A DNA stretch of 64,000 nucleotides from Acidobacteriaceae bacterium (GTDB lineage: Bacteria > Acidobacteriota > Terriglobia > Terriglobales > Acidobacteriaceae), in NCBI GenBank assembly GCA_025360645.1, contig JANYBT010000089.1, positions 1 through 64,000 on the forward strand, in the 5' to 3' direction. Position numbers and translations under genes: made by a program. The notes beneath the pieces were generated by a model. It made no database searches, was not told the origin of the DNA, and saw only the letters and a list, made by a program, of their open reading frames with translations. Of the stretch, positions 34,389-42,381 are shown in pieces. Position 1 is the stretch's first letter, and the number at the start of each line of letters is the position of its first letter.

Positions 34389-34413
34389 AGGCGCGAGAGA
34401 TCGCGCCTTTTTT
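34389..34413 (+). terminator. Intrinsic terminator between scaffold and capsid genes
   Basis: AGGCGCGA and TCGCGCCT form a perfect 8-bp stem with a 4-base loop, followed by TTTTTATT. It would reduce read-through and lets the capsid gene be expressed as a separate unit. Confidence 0.85.
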
Positions 34414-34424
34414 ATTGGCGGCAA

Positions 34425-34490
34425 AAGCCAAAGGCTTCGCCACTCGGAACACGAGATCACACAAGGCAAGGCAAGGCAAGACAAGAGCAA
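34425..34490 (+). repeat. Intergenic repeat before the capsid gene (copy 3, degenerate)
   Basis: AAAGGCTTCGCCACTCGGAACACGAGATCACACAAGG is a degenerate relative of the ACCACAGAGGACACAGGG family, followed by GGCAA tandem units (AAGGCAAGGCAAGGCAAGAC). Confidence 0.55.
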
Positions 34491-34510
34491 AAACCTAATT
34501 AGGAGACAAC

Positions 34511-35482
34511 ATGAAAGCACAATTCCTGGATTTGCAAGCGGCTGCAGACTTCATGGGGCCGGGCGCGGTGGAAATCAACCGGTATCAGACAGAAATCACC
34601 GACATCGTGCGCCGGCGCGGGGTGTTCGGGCAACGGATCAAGCAAGTGCCGGCGACCGGCCATCCGTCACGGTTCTTCGAGCAGACGGCGATCGTCTCGC
34701 CAGCGGCCGCGGACGCATTTGTGGATCCGCGGAACATCGTGGCCAAAGTGGGATCGCCGACGCGAGTGGAGCGGAGCGTTCCGCTGAAGGCGTTGGTTTC
34801 GCAAATCAACTACAACCTGTTCGATCTCGAAGTGGGCGCACAACAGAGCCAGTTTGCGTTCCTGCAAGCGAAAGACCTGGCAGACGCGGTCGAAGGGCTG
34901 CTGCGGACCCACGACGTCGCGTTGTGGAACGGCAATGACAGTTCGTTGACTGCGCCGACCAGCACGCAGTACTTCGGAGCGGCGGCACAGATCGAAGGCG
35001 GCGGGAACACGCACACCATCGCCAACACGGAAAGCATCGTGGACGGACTGAAGAGCGTGATCGCAGGGATGGTGGCGAACTCGGTGTACGAAGTGCGACC
35101 GACGGCCATCTATGCCAACCCGGTGCTGCTGGATTTGATTGATCGGGAAATGAAGGCAGCCTACAACGTGGTGCTGTCGACTGCAGAGGTGCAGGGCGGA
35201 CTGCGGGTGAAGACGCTTTCGACGCAGGCGGGCGAGCTGCCGCTGATTCCAGAATGGGCGCTGGGCTATACCGGAACTCCGGGAAGCGGAACCGCATCGC
35301 TGCCTTGCTACATCGTGAGCGAGGACCTGATCGACTACCACTGGCTGACGGACCCGACACCGCGAGTGTTCCAACTAGGGCTGCAAGGGTCGTTGGCGTC
35401 GCAGTTGGTGGTGGTGAAGTTCGGGGCCGTCGTGGTGAAGGGCGCGGGGTATGCGCATTACGAAGTCAAAGTCACGCGGTAA
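34511..35482 (+). CDS. Major capsid protein (HK97-like fold expected)
   Basis: The 323-aa protein starts at ATG 34511 behind AGGAGA. It has the features of a major head protein: EITDIVRRRGVFGQRIKQVP at the N-terminus, LVSQINYNLFDLEVGAQQSQ, TESIVDGLKSVIAGMVANSV with RPTAIYANPVLLDLIDREM (P-domain helix and strand), and C-terminal VFQLGLQGSLASQLVVVKFG, the closing strands of the A-domain. No propeptide (delta domain) precedes it, consistent with the separate scaffold gene upstream. Confidence 0.85.
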   Translation: MKAQFLDLQAAADFMGPGAVEINRYQTEITDIVRRRGVFGQRIKQVPATGHPSRFFEQTAIVSPAAADAFVDPRNIVAKVGSPTRVERSVPLKALVSQINYNLFDLEVGAQQSQFAFLQAKDLADAVEGLLRTHDVALWNGNDSSLTAPTSTQYFGAAAQIEGGGNTHTIANTESIVDGLKSVIAGMVANSVYEVRPTAIYANPVLLDLIDREMKAAYNVVLSTAEVQGGLRVKTLSTQAGELPLIPEWALGYTGTPGSGTASLPCYIVSEDLIDYHWLTDPTPRVFQLGLQGSLASQLVVVKFGAVVVKGAGYAHYEVKVTR

Positions 35483-35488
35483 GGGCTG

Positions 35489-35640
35489 TTGCCAGTTGTC
35501 AGTTGCCAGTAAAGGCAAGTTGGCAGTTGTCAGTAAAGGCAGTTGGCAGTTGCCAGTCAGAGCAGGGCCAGTTGTCAGTCTAGCGGCAACTGGCTTTGTC
35601 TTGAAGGCAGTTGCCAGTTGGCAGTTGGCAGTACGAGCGC
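35489..35640 (+). repeat. Tandem repeat array GTTGCCAGTTGTCAGTT
   Basis: About ten imperfect copies of a 7-10-base unit (TTGGCAGT, TTGCCAGT, TTGTCAGT) with AAAGGCAG spacers fill the gap between the capsid gene and the next head gene. Arrays like this are known as dispersed intergenic repeats in various soil bacteria. No gene is seen in the gap. Confidence 0.8.
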
Positions 35641-35666
35641 ATGGTCGTGGGGAATGGGGAGGCGAG

Positions 35667-36293
35667 ATGAATTATTTGCAGGTTACGGAGTATGAGCAGT
35701 TTGGGTTGGAGGCGGCTACGGATGTGGCCTGGGTGAATGCGGCATCGTCGGTGATGGATGCGCATTGCCGTCGGAGCACCCTGGGAGTGGCGCAGTTTCA
35801 AGAGCGGCTGCGAATCATGGGGGGAAGGAACACGGTGCGGGTGACGTATCTGCCGCTGGCAGTGGTGGCACCGGCGACGACATCGGTGGTGAGCGCGCGC
35901 GGGCGGTACACCATGCCGCGACGGGGAGAGTGGGTGTTCAGCGAGATGACATCGGAGATCGCCTACGCGTTTGGTCTGCCCGGAACGTGGACGAACCTGA
36001 ATTCGGCGGATTTGGAAGTGTGTGCGGAGAGCGGCGAGATCACGCTGCCGGTGAACGCGCTCGGCTTGGGCTTCAGCGAGATTGAGCTGATTTACATGGC
36101 GGGACTGGATCCGCTTCCCAACGTAGTGAAGGCGGCGTGCGCGCAACTGGTGAAGAACGCGCAAGCCACGCCGGCGCTGAACGTGAAGATGGGACGGCTG
36201 GACCGGATGCGGATGGACTACTTCTCCGACACGCTGGTGGATGCAAGTGTGCGATCGATGCTGGCGCCGTTTGTGGCGCAGAAGGTGGGCTGA
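35667..36293 (+). CDS. Head-tail connector-like protein
   Basis: The 208-aa protein starts at ATG 35667 behind GGGAGG. It lies directly after the major capsid gene and has the pattern of gp6-like adaptor proteins: NYLQVTEYEQFGLEAATDVA at the N-terminus, LPVNALGLGFSEIELIYMAG and VVKAACAQLVKNAQATPALN, then the C-terminal DASVRSMLAPFV helix. Adaptors bind under the portal and form the head completion ring. The assignment is from position and helix pattern. Confidence 0.6.
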   Translation: MNYLQVTEYEQFGLEAATDVAWVNAASSVMDAHCRRSTLGVAQFQERLRIMGGRNTVRVTYLPLAVVAPATTSVVSARGRYTMPRRGEWVFSEMTSEIAYAFGLPGTWTNLNSADLEVCAESGEITLPVNALGLGFSEIELIYMAGLDPLPNVVKAACAQLVKNAQATPALNVKMGRLDRMRMDYFSDTLVDASVRSMLAPFVAQKVG

Positions 36294-36294
36294 G

Positions 36295-36702
36295 ATGCAG
36301 GTGGCGATGAGTGGAAGTGCGTTGGCGCGAGCCGCGGATGCGATGCTGCAAGCGATGGGAGCACAACAGATAACGCTGTTGTTTGCGGGGGCCGGGGTGG
36401 CAGGAGATGCGGCGTGGGAGTTGGGGTTGGTGGATCCGGGAGTAGAGCAGGTGGTGGTTGGGCCAGTGGCGGTGCGCCGGCTGCCAACCTCGAATGCAGG
36501 GCCGCGGCAGAGGTTGGAGATTCTGGTGGGGCGGGGAGCGATTGAGGACGAATTGAGTTTACGGAACGTGCCGTCAGGGCAAGCGCTGCTGGAGTCGGTG
36601 CTGGGAGTGGTGTATGGCGGCGAGATGTTTGACGTGGAAGGCGTGGTCGCCGAGCAGTTTGCGGGGCAGGATTATTTGTACCGCGTAGTGGTGATTGAGT
36701 GA
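36295..36702 (+). CDS. Head-completion protein candidate
   Basis: This 135-aa protein starts one base after the connector stop. It has a helix (SALARAADAMLQAMGAQQIT) and a beta-rich remainder (RQRLEILVGRGAIEDELSLR, YLYRVVVIE). The order after the adaptor, the small size and the beta character fit a head-tail stopper, but no homologue is recognised. ATG 36307 is an alternative start. Confidence 0.5.
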   Translation: MQVAMSGSALARAADAMLQAMGAQQITLLFAGAGVAGDAAWELGLVDPGVEQVVVGPVAVRRLPTSNAGPRQRLEILVGRGAIEDELSLRNVPSGQALLESVLGVVYGGEMFDVEGVVAEQFAGQDYLYRVVVIE

Positions 36703-36749
36703 GGGTGGGTGACGCCTGGGTTGGCGCAGACGTGGATAGGGGAAATCAC

Positions 36750-37259
36750 ATGCAGTTTGCAAAAGACAGTTTCTACATGACCTTGCGAGCGCGACTGGCA
36801 TCGCGGAATCCGTTGCGCACGGTAGTGGTGAGTGGAGTGACGCGGCCGGCGATTGTGGTGGTGGAGAACGAGCTGCCGGGAAGCGGCGAGAGGCTGGCGA
36901 ATACGTTCTACATCGAGTGGGGCGAGAGCGTGGCGGTGCTGGACCCGCAAGTGCGGCGAGTGAGAGGGATGATGTGCCGCATCGGCTACTTCACCTGCGG
37001 CAACGCAGAGAGCGGAGTGGATCGCGGGCGGAATGTGGGGGAATTGGACAGCGAACTGTTGGCCATCTGCAATCCGGCGTACACGGGCAAACAGGATTAC
37101 ACGCAGTCGCCGAGCGTGAACCTGGGGACCGGGATGTTCTGGACTTATCCGAAGCTGGGCGCGGTGAATGCCGGCGAGAAGCGGGATGGAGCGGCGCAGG
37201 GGCGAATGGAAAGAGTGGCGGAGATGGCGATGTATTTCTATCCGGAGGTGGCTGCGTGA
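36750..37259 (+). CDS. Phage tail/head-tail joining protein, unknown
   Basis: The 169-aa protein has a helix-strand pattern: KDSFYMTLRARLASRNPLRT, VTRPAIVVVENELPG, YIEWGESVAVLDPQVRRVRG, RMERVAEMAMYFYPEV. ATG 36750 has a good ribosome binding site (AGGGG). A GTG at 36699 that overlaps the upstream stop is a possible longer start. Its stop overlaps the GTG of the next gene. It fits a tail completion or terminator protein by position only. Confidence 0.55.
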   Translation: MQFAKDSFYMTLRARLASRNPLRTVVVSGVTRPAIVVVENELPGSGERLANTFYIEWGESVAVLDPQVRRVRGMMCRIGYFTCGNAESGVDRGRNVGELDSELLAICNPAYTGKQDYTQSPSVNLGTGMFWTYPKLGAVNAGEKRDGAAQGRMERVAEMAMYFYPEVAA

Positions 37260-38215
37260 GGAGCGCATCAGGGACGAGGCAGCAACCGGTGAGCCGGAGA
37301 GTGCGGGCGTATTTTGCAGCGGTGGAGCGGGCATCGGACAAGCCAGTGATCTTCGATCCGGCCAAACAGGGGGCTTTTCCCCTGGATGCCCCGCCGTCGC
37401 CGTGGATGGGGCTGGGCGAGATTGCGAACTTCAAGCGCAGCAGCGGGACGCAGGTGGGAGAGATGCGAGCGGGAGCACGGGGAGCAGTGGCCGGGCAATA
37501 CCGCGGGAACCTGGACGCGAAAGTGGAATGCGACTTTCTGGAGTGGGGCAAGTTGCAAATGGCATTGGCGGGCGGATCGCAGCACATGAACGTGCTCGCG
37601 GAAGACCCGAACGCTGAGGCGCGAGCGACGGGCGGAAGACCGTTGGCGGCGGTGGCGGTGCTGGCGGGCTCGAGCGCGGGGGAGCTGGTGGTGGGAAGCG
37701 ACGCGGCGGCGAAGTTTGCGGCCGGGGACTGGTTCGCGGTGGATGCGGACTACAAGCAGCAGACGGGTTATGTGGGAACGGGAATCGCAGGGGCCTACGT
37801 GAAAGATCCCGCCGATGTGGGCCGCGATATTAACTATGTGCGGCGAGTGACGTTCAACGTGGCTCGGGTGGCGCAGACGACGGCATCGTCGCTGTTGCTG
37901 GAGCAATCGCTGTGGGGCGGCGTGCCGGAGGGAGCAGCGATTCAGAAGGTGGTGGCATTTACGGATCGCGAAGGCGGCTCGTTTTTTCAGGAATGGTCGG
38001 CGCTGTTTGTGATGGAAGAAGAGTCGGGCGGGCGGGTGTGCTTTCACTATCCGCGGCTGATGGCAGCGGCGGCGGTGGAACGGGAACGAGCGATGACGAT
38101 TGCAACTCCGATGAGCGCAGTGGCATTGCACGGAGTGTTCACGGCGCTGCCGCATGTGGATGAGAACGACGGGGAGGCGGTGCTGTGTTATCGAAACTAT
38201 TTTCCGTTTGTTTAA
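37256..38215 (+). CDS. Phage structural (tail) protein, unknown
   Basis: The 319-aa protein starts at GTG 37256, overlapping the previous stop (GTGA). Regions such as WMGLGEIANFKRSSGTQVGE, YRGNLDAKVECDFLEWGKLQ and FFQEWSALFVMEEESGGRVC followed by HYPRL alternate beta strands as in tail tube or major tail proteins, and AVALHGVFTALPHVDENDGE near the end is also structural-like. It could be the major tail protein, but no family is recognised. Confidence 0.5.
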   Translation: MRSASGTRQQPVSRRVRAYFAAVERASDKPVIFDPAKQGAFPLDAPPSPWMGLGEIANFKRSSGTQVGEMRAGARGAVAGQYRGNLDAKVECDFLEWGKLQMALAGGSQHMNVLAEDPNAEARATGGRPLAAVAVLAGSSAGELVVGSDAAAKFAAGDWFAVDADYKQQTGYVGTGIAGAYVKDPADVGRDINYVRRVTFNVARVAQTTASSLLLEQSLWGGVPEGAAIQKVVAFTDREGGSFFQEWSALFVMEEESGGRVCFHYPRLMAAAAVERERAMTIATPMSAVALHGVFTALPHVDENDGEAVLCYRNYFPFV

Positions 38216-38357
38216 ATTTTTGGACACCGGACCAAGAGACACCGGAAAGCCAACAGGCAAGGGCGGCGCGCGGTGACAAAATGAAGCGGGACGCGTGCAG
38301 TGAAAGCCTCAAAATTCATCTGTAGTCAACGAGCATCGAGAAGGTCATCCCAAGACA

Positions 38358-40688
38358 ATGAAACTCATGATTGACAACCTGGACGGCCGGGGGCCGCAGG
38401 ACTATACCCCGGCGATTGATGGGATCAAAGCGCCGGCGGTAGTGCGGAAGTTGAACCAACCGGCGGAGTTGCGGTTGAGCCTGGTGGCGACGGGAGCGGA
38501 GTTTGTGGTGCCGGTGAATGGGGCGCGGGTGACGCTGGGCAGGCTGAATGGTAAAGACGTGTTCAGCGGCTACGTGGCGGAGCCGCCGACGTTTGAATTT
38601 CTGGGATGGGGTGCGCGGGATCCCATCTACTGCTATGGGTTGGTGGCGCTGAGCGATGAAATGGTGTTGGAGAGAAAAACGTCGTCGCCGCGCTCCTCTT
38701 TTGTGGCCCGGAGCGTGGGTGACGCGCTCCGGCAGTACAGCGAGGAGATACTGCCGGGAGCGCTGGATACGAGCGCGGTGCAAGCGGGTGATACAACGCC
38801 GTGGTACTCCAGCAGTCCGGAGAAGAGATGGAGCGTGACCGCTGGGGAGCTGGGAGTGTTGGGACGGGCGAGCTATCGGGCGCTGGATGGCGGGTTGAGT
38901 TTCGCTGCGGTGGGTCAGACCATGGTGGCGCTGGACGAAGCCGCCGCCGATTTCACGCCCGGCGACTTGAAGCTGTCTTCGCAAGACAAGCTGGTCAATG
39001 ATCTGACGGTGGTTGGAATCACCGAGCCATGCGCTTACGTGAAGGACTACTTTGTGGGCGATGGGTACACGCTGAAGTTTTATTTGTCGCAGAATCCATT
39101 CACCCGAAGCAGCCGGACGATTGTGGACGAGGAGTTTGCCGGGCTGGAGGCGACGCGATGGAAGACGACCGATCCGAGAGCGGTGATTGGGGTGAGCGGG
39201 GGCAAACTGCAATTGGCGGGCGGGACGGGCAGTGACGGACAGACCTGGCTGGAATTCATCGAGAAGATTGAGTTGGGCGGAGCGGTTTTCCTGCAGCACG
39301 GGAATTTTGTTTTTAGCGGGGCGTCGGACGGCATGATTGGCGGGCTGTATGCGAACGACGTGACAGTAGGCGGGTGCATGGCAGGGTTTCGCATTACGCC
39401 GTCGGGGACGCAGTCGAAGATCACAGCGTGGATACAGGGAGCGAGCAGAGGGACGAGCATGCTCACGCAGAACGGACACCAGTACTTGTTGACCACGCGG
39501 TTGTATGCGACCGAAGTGTATCGCATGCGGCAGGTGTTTCATTCGTCGGCGCATCCGGCGGGACAGGCGCGAGGTGGCGGGGCGGTAAGCGCCGATGTGC
39601 GGGTGGTGCTGGAAGTGCATGACATTGATCCAGCGAATCCGGGAACCATGGTGGCGCCCGCGACCGTGCTGTATGACGGGGTGGTGGCAGGTGCGCCGGG
39701 ATTCTGCCGGTATGCGCTGGTGAATGCGATCAACTTGTATGGCAGCGTAGCGTTCACGCGCATCACGCTGGGTGTGGATGCGGAAGTGAGGAGCGCGCTG
39801 CCCGGGCAAATTTACCGGACGCGCCTGGCGGGGGCATTGATTGATGGAGCGGAGTGCAAGCTCACATCGGGACCGGGGTTGCAATTCTTTCCGCAGTCGG
39901 TGCCTGCGGCCAACGAAACGATGGTGGTGAGTTATCGCAGCCTGGGCCGTGCGAGGGCGAGGGTGACGGACCCCGTGAGCATGGTGGCTCATCGGCAAGG
40001 CAGCGACGACGGGGTGCGAGGAGGCGTGAGGCACGTTGCATTGCCGACGCCCCGCACCTCGGTTGATTGCGAGACCGCCGCCCTGGCACTGCTGGACGAT
40101 GCCAAGGGCTGCGGGTGGAAGGGTGAGTATGCGGCGTGGAGCCAGTACTTGCCGGGCGGAGTCGAAGACGTTTTCCCCGGAGACGGAATCCAGGTGAGGG
40201 TGGCGTCGCGGGGAGCATCGTTCACGGCGATTGTCCGCGAGGTGGACATCGTGGTGCCGGATCTGAGCGGCGACAACTTGCGCTACAGCATCAAGTTCGC
40301 GGACGACGCGGCGGAACCGCTGGCCTTTGAGTTTCACACGGGCCGAATTGCCGACTCCCTGAGCCTGGCGGCGGTGGAAGTGAATGCGGTAGGGACGGAA
40401 TACCTGGCGGACCTGACGGCGGCGCAGATTACGGCAGTCAGTTCGACGACGGTGACGATGGATGCCGGAGCGACCCCGGCGGCAGGATGGGGCGTTGAAG
40501 TGAGGCGGAGTGATGCGGGCTGGGGCGCGGACAACGACCGCAATCTAGTGGGACGATTTGCGACGCAGACTTTCACCGTGCCCCGGTTGGCGCGAGTGCA
40601 GGATTCTTTTGTGAAGCTTTACGACAATTCTTCGCCAGCCAAGTACTCGCAGTACGCGGCGGCGTTGCATGTGGACTATCCGTTATGA
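38358..40688 (+). CDS. Tail hub/tip-like protein
   Basis: The 776-aa protein starts at ATG 38358. The first 150 residues resemble tail hub (gp27-like) domains: ARVTLGRLNGKDVFSGYVAE followed by FEFLGWG. Next comes a region with SPEKRWSVTAGELGVLGRAS, then an inserted lectin-like beta domain (about 250-480; TIVDEEFAGLEATRWKTTDP), and a return to hub-like sequence (YLPGGVEDVFPGDGIQVRVA, FTAIVREVDIVVPD). It probably forms the tail tip or baseplate core that contacts the cell. No tape measure gene precedes it. Its stop overlaps the next start (ATGA). Confidence 0.65.
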   Translation: MKLMIDNLDGRGPQDYTPAIDGIKAPAVVRKLNQPAELRLSLVATGAEFVVPVNGARVTLGRLNGKDVFSGYVAEPPTFEFLGWGARDPIYCYGLVALSDEMVLERKTSSPRSSFVARSVGDALRQYSEEILPGALDTSAVQAGDTTPWYSSSPEKRWSVTAGELGVLGRASYRALDGGLSFAAVGQTMVALDEAAADFTPGDLKLSSQDKLVNDLTVVGITEPCAYVKDYFVGDGYTLKFYLSQNPFTRSSRTIVDEEFAGLEATRWKTTDPRAVIGVSGGKLQLAGGTGSDGQTWLEFIEKIELGGAVFLQHGNFVFSGASDGMIGGLYANDVTVGGCMAGFRITPSGTQSKITAWIQGASRGTSMLTQNGHQYLLTTRLYATEVYRMRQVFHSSAHPAGQARGGGAVSADVRVVLEVHDIDPANPGTMVAPATVLYDGVVAGAPGFCRYALVNAINLYGSVAFTRITLGVDAEVRSALPGQIYRTRLAGALIDGAECKLTSGPGLQFFPQSVPAANETMVVSYRSLGRARARVTDPVSMVAHRQGSDDGVRGGVRHVALPTPRTSVDCETAALALLDDAKGCGWKGEYAAWSQYLPGGVEDVFPGDGIQVRVASRGASFTAIVREVDIVVPDLSGDNLRYSIKFADDAAEPLAFEFHTGRIADSLSLAAVEVNAVGTEYLADLTAAQITAVSSTTVTMDAGATPAAGWGVEVRRSDAGWGADNDRNLVGRFATQTFTVPRLARVQDSFVKLYDNSSPAKYSQYAAALHVDYPL

Positions 40689-40993
40689 AGAATCTGGGAG
40701 AGACAATCCGAGAACACAGCGAAGAGTGGGGCGACGAGGCTCCAGTGGTATTCCGCATCAGCACCAACGATTTTCGGCAGCAGGTGCTGGAAAAACTGGG
40801 GCGGCTGGAAGCCCAGATGGACATGCTGGTGGGCAATGGTCAGCCGGGCCGAGTGCGGCTGATCGAGGAGCGGGTGGACAGGTTGCAACACAGCGATATT
40901 CGAAGAAGCGTTTACGACCGGCTGGTGAGCGCGGCGATTGCCGTGATTGTGAGCGCAGCCGTGGCGCTGCATGACCACCTGGGGCTGAGGTAG
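40685..40993 (+). CDS. Small coiled-coil protein with one C-terminal membrane helix
   Basis: This 102-aa protein has a helical, charged N-terminal two thirds (FRQQVLEKLGRLEAQMDMLV, LIEERVDRLQHSDIRRSVYD) and a terminal hydrophobic helix (AAIAVIVSAAVAL). The layout is like phage XhlA/hemolysin-type lysis accessory proteins. It overlaps the hub gene by 4 bases and starts the likely lysis cluster. Confidence 0.6.
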   Translation: MKNLGETIREHSEEWGDEAPVVFRISTNDFRQQVLEKLGRLEAQMDMLVGNGQPGRVRLIEERVDRLQHSDIRRSVYDRLVSAAIAVIVSAAVALHDHLGLR

Positions 40994-41031
40994 GGCTTTT
41001 CCAAACAATTAAGCACGCAAGGCGAACAGCA

Positions 41032-41289
41032 ATGAATTTCTTATCCACGTTGCTGCGGGGGATTTCTTTCGTTCCCGCAGTGATCACGGGCATTCAGGGC
41101 TTGTTTAGCGGACGCAGCGGGGCGGACAAGAAAGAGGCTGCGATGTCCTTCATCAGTGCGGCCATTGCGATGAGGGATGCGATCACGCGGCGGGAGATTC
41201 TCGACGCGGACAAGTTCAAGGCGGGGCTGAGCCAGGTGATTGATGGGACGGTGGAATGCCTGAGCGCGTCGGCTTGGGCGAAGCGCTGA
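41032..41289 (+). CDS. Small prophage protein with a hydrophobic N-terminal segment
   Basis: The 85-aa protein has a hydrophobic start (FLSTLLRGISFVPAVITGIQ), a polar spacer (GRSGADKKEAAM) and a helix (SFISAAIAMRDAITRREIL). It resembles small membrane proteins found near phage lysis genes, but no holin family is recognised. Confidence 0.5.
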   Translation: MNFLSTLLRGISFVPAVITGIQGLFSGRSGADKKEAAMSFISAAIAMRDAITRREILDADKFKAGLSQVIDGTVECLSASAWAKR

Positions 41290-41361
41290 GGTTTGCGCGC
41301 GGCTGGTTGCCGCAGCTGGCGAGGAGTGATGGACGAAGTGATTTGGGGAAGCGAGGGTTGC

Positions 41362-41613
41362 ATGATCGAAAGAGGGATCGAGAAAGTGAAGGCGTTTCTG
41401 GCACAGCATCCGTTGCTGCAAGGCGCGGTGCGGGCGGCGGAGGGAGGTGCAATCGGGGCGCTGATTGACATTCCCTTTACGCCGCACGTTCTGACGTCGG
41501 AGGGAGTGAAGCAGTTGGGAGTCGCGGCCATGGCCGGGGCGGGGATCGCCCTGCGCAATTGGCTGAAGGACAACTACAAGACGCAGCAGTTGGAAAAAGC
41601 GCTGCGGGCATAA
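41362..41613 (+). CDS. Small prophage membrane protein, possible holin
   Basis: The 83-aa protein has two weakly hydrophobic segments (AAEGGAIGALIDIPFTP and VAAMAGAGIALRNWL) between charged ends. It starts at ATG 41362 with a GAGG site. The size, the two hydrophobic stretches and the charged C-terminus (KTQQLEKALRA) suit a small holin or its regulator. No endolysin gene is visible nearby. Confidence 0.5.
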   Translation: MIERGIEKVKAFLAQHPLLQGAVRAAEGGAIGALIDIPFTPHVLTSEGVKQLGVAAMAGAGIALRNWLKDNYKTQQLEKALRA

Positions 41614-41634
41614 ATAGAAGGAGACAACATTCTC

Positions 41635-42309
41635 ATGGCAATTCTAGATTGGAAGAGGCAAGTGGGTATCGCGCTGTTGGGCGTGGTTTCGCTGGCGGGG
41701 CTGAGCGGCTGTCCCGGCGGGGAGTTGCACGAAATCAACCGGATCAACAAACAGATTGAAGACGACCTGAATGCGGTGGTGGTGACGGCCGGTTGGTTGC
41801 ACGAGCAGAAGACCATCGACGACAGCGAAGCCGAGACCATTGGGCAGGCGGTGAGCGAGGCCGCCGACGCCAAAAAGGTGCTGAACGCACAGCTTCGCAC
41901 GCTGGCAAGCGTGGACAGCAGCAACATCGCGCAGGTGCTGGGATGGGTGCAGGCGTTTGAGCAGAAGCTGTCGGCGGTGGGGTCGCAGGCGGGGCACGTC
42001 AAGAATCCGGACAGCCAGAAGAAACTGCAACTGGCGTTCAGCGCCATGGATGCGACACTGACCACGTTGACGGCATTGTTGGTGGGAGTGCAGCATGCGC
42101 CGCTGAAGGCGGGTTTCGACGCTGCATCAGAAGTGGCGCTCGGGTTGGCAGCGTTCCAGGCGATCGTCGGGTTGCTGGCGAAATGGAGAGCGGACGGCTT
42201 GCTGACGGACTCGCAGCTTCAGGACGCCATGGACGTGGAGAATGACGACACCAAGAAGCGAGCCTTGGCGTTGATTGCGGCGACCACGCCGGTGCCTCGG
42301 GTGCAATAG
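41635..42309 (+). CDS. Lipoprotein at the right end of the prophage
   Basis: The 224-aa protein has a signal sequence with a good lipobox (VSLAGLSGC) followed by a helical mature region (HEINRINKQIEDDLNAVVVT, DAKKVLNAQLRTLASVD, LQLAFSAMDATLTTLTALLV). It would be anchored in a membrane by its lipidated Cys. Position after small membrane proteins suggests an outer-membrane spanin component, but its length and helical content exceed typical Rz1 proteins. It is the last prophage-like gene before the host nickel transporter. Confidence 0.6.
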   Translation: MAILDWKRQVGIALLGVVSLAGLSGCPGGELHEINRINKQIEDDLNAVVVTAGWLHEQKTIDDSEAETIGQAVSEAADAKKVLNAQLRTLASVDSSNIAQVLGWVQAFEQKLSAVGSQAGHVKNPDSQKKLQLAFSAMDATLTTLTALLVGVQHAPLKAGFDAASEVALGLAAFQAIVGLLAKWRADGLLTDSQLQDAMDVENDDTKKRALALIAATTPVPRVQ

Positions 42310-42381
42310 CTGGCTGGAAGCTGGCAAGGATAGCGAGCAGCGATTCAGTGGGGGTCGCAGATTTCGAGATAAGATTAGAAA

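Noticed and set aside
36699-36749. GTG start at 36699 for the tail-joining gene
   Set aside because: It overlaps the upstream stop, but ATG 36750 has a clear ribosome binding site and the extra 17 residues are not structured; kept as an alternative.
36917-37255. Extension of the 37256 gene frame back to 36917
   Set aside because: It would overlap almost the whole previous gene. The GTGA overlap at 37256 explains the true start.
38316-40337. 673-codon open frame on the minus strand
   Set aside because: It lies antisense to the hub-like gene, has a His/Arg/Pro-rich composition typical of a shadow of GC-rich coding sequence, and no start signal or recognisable domain.
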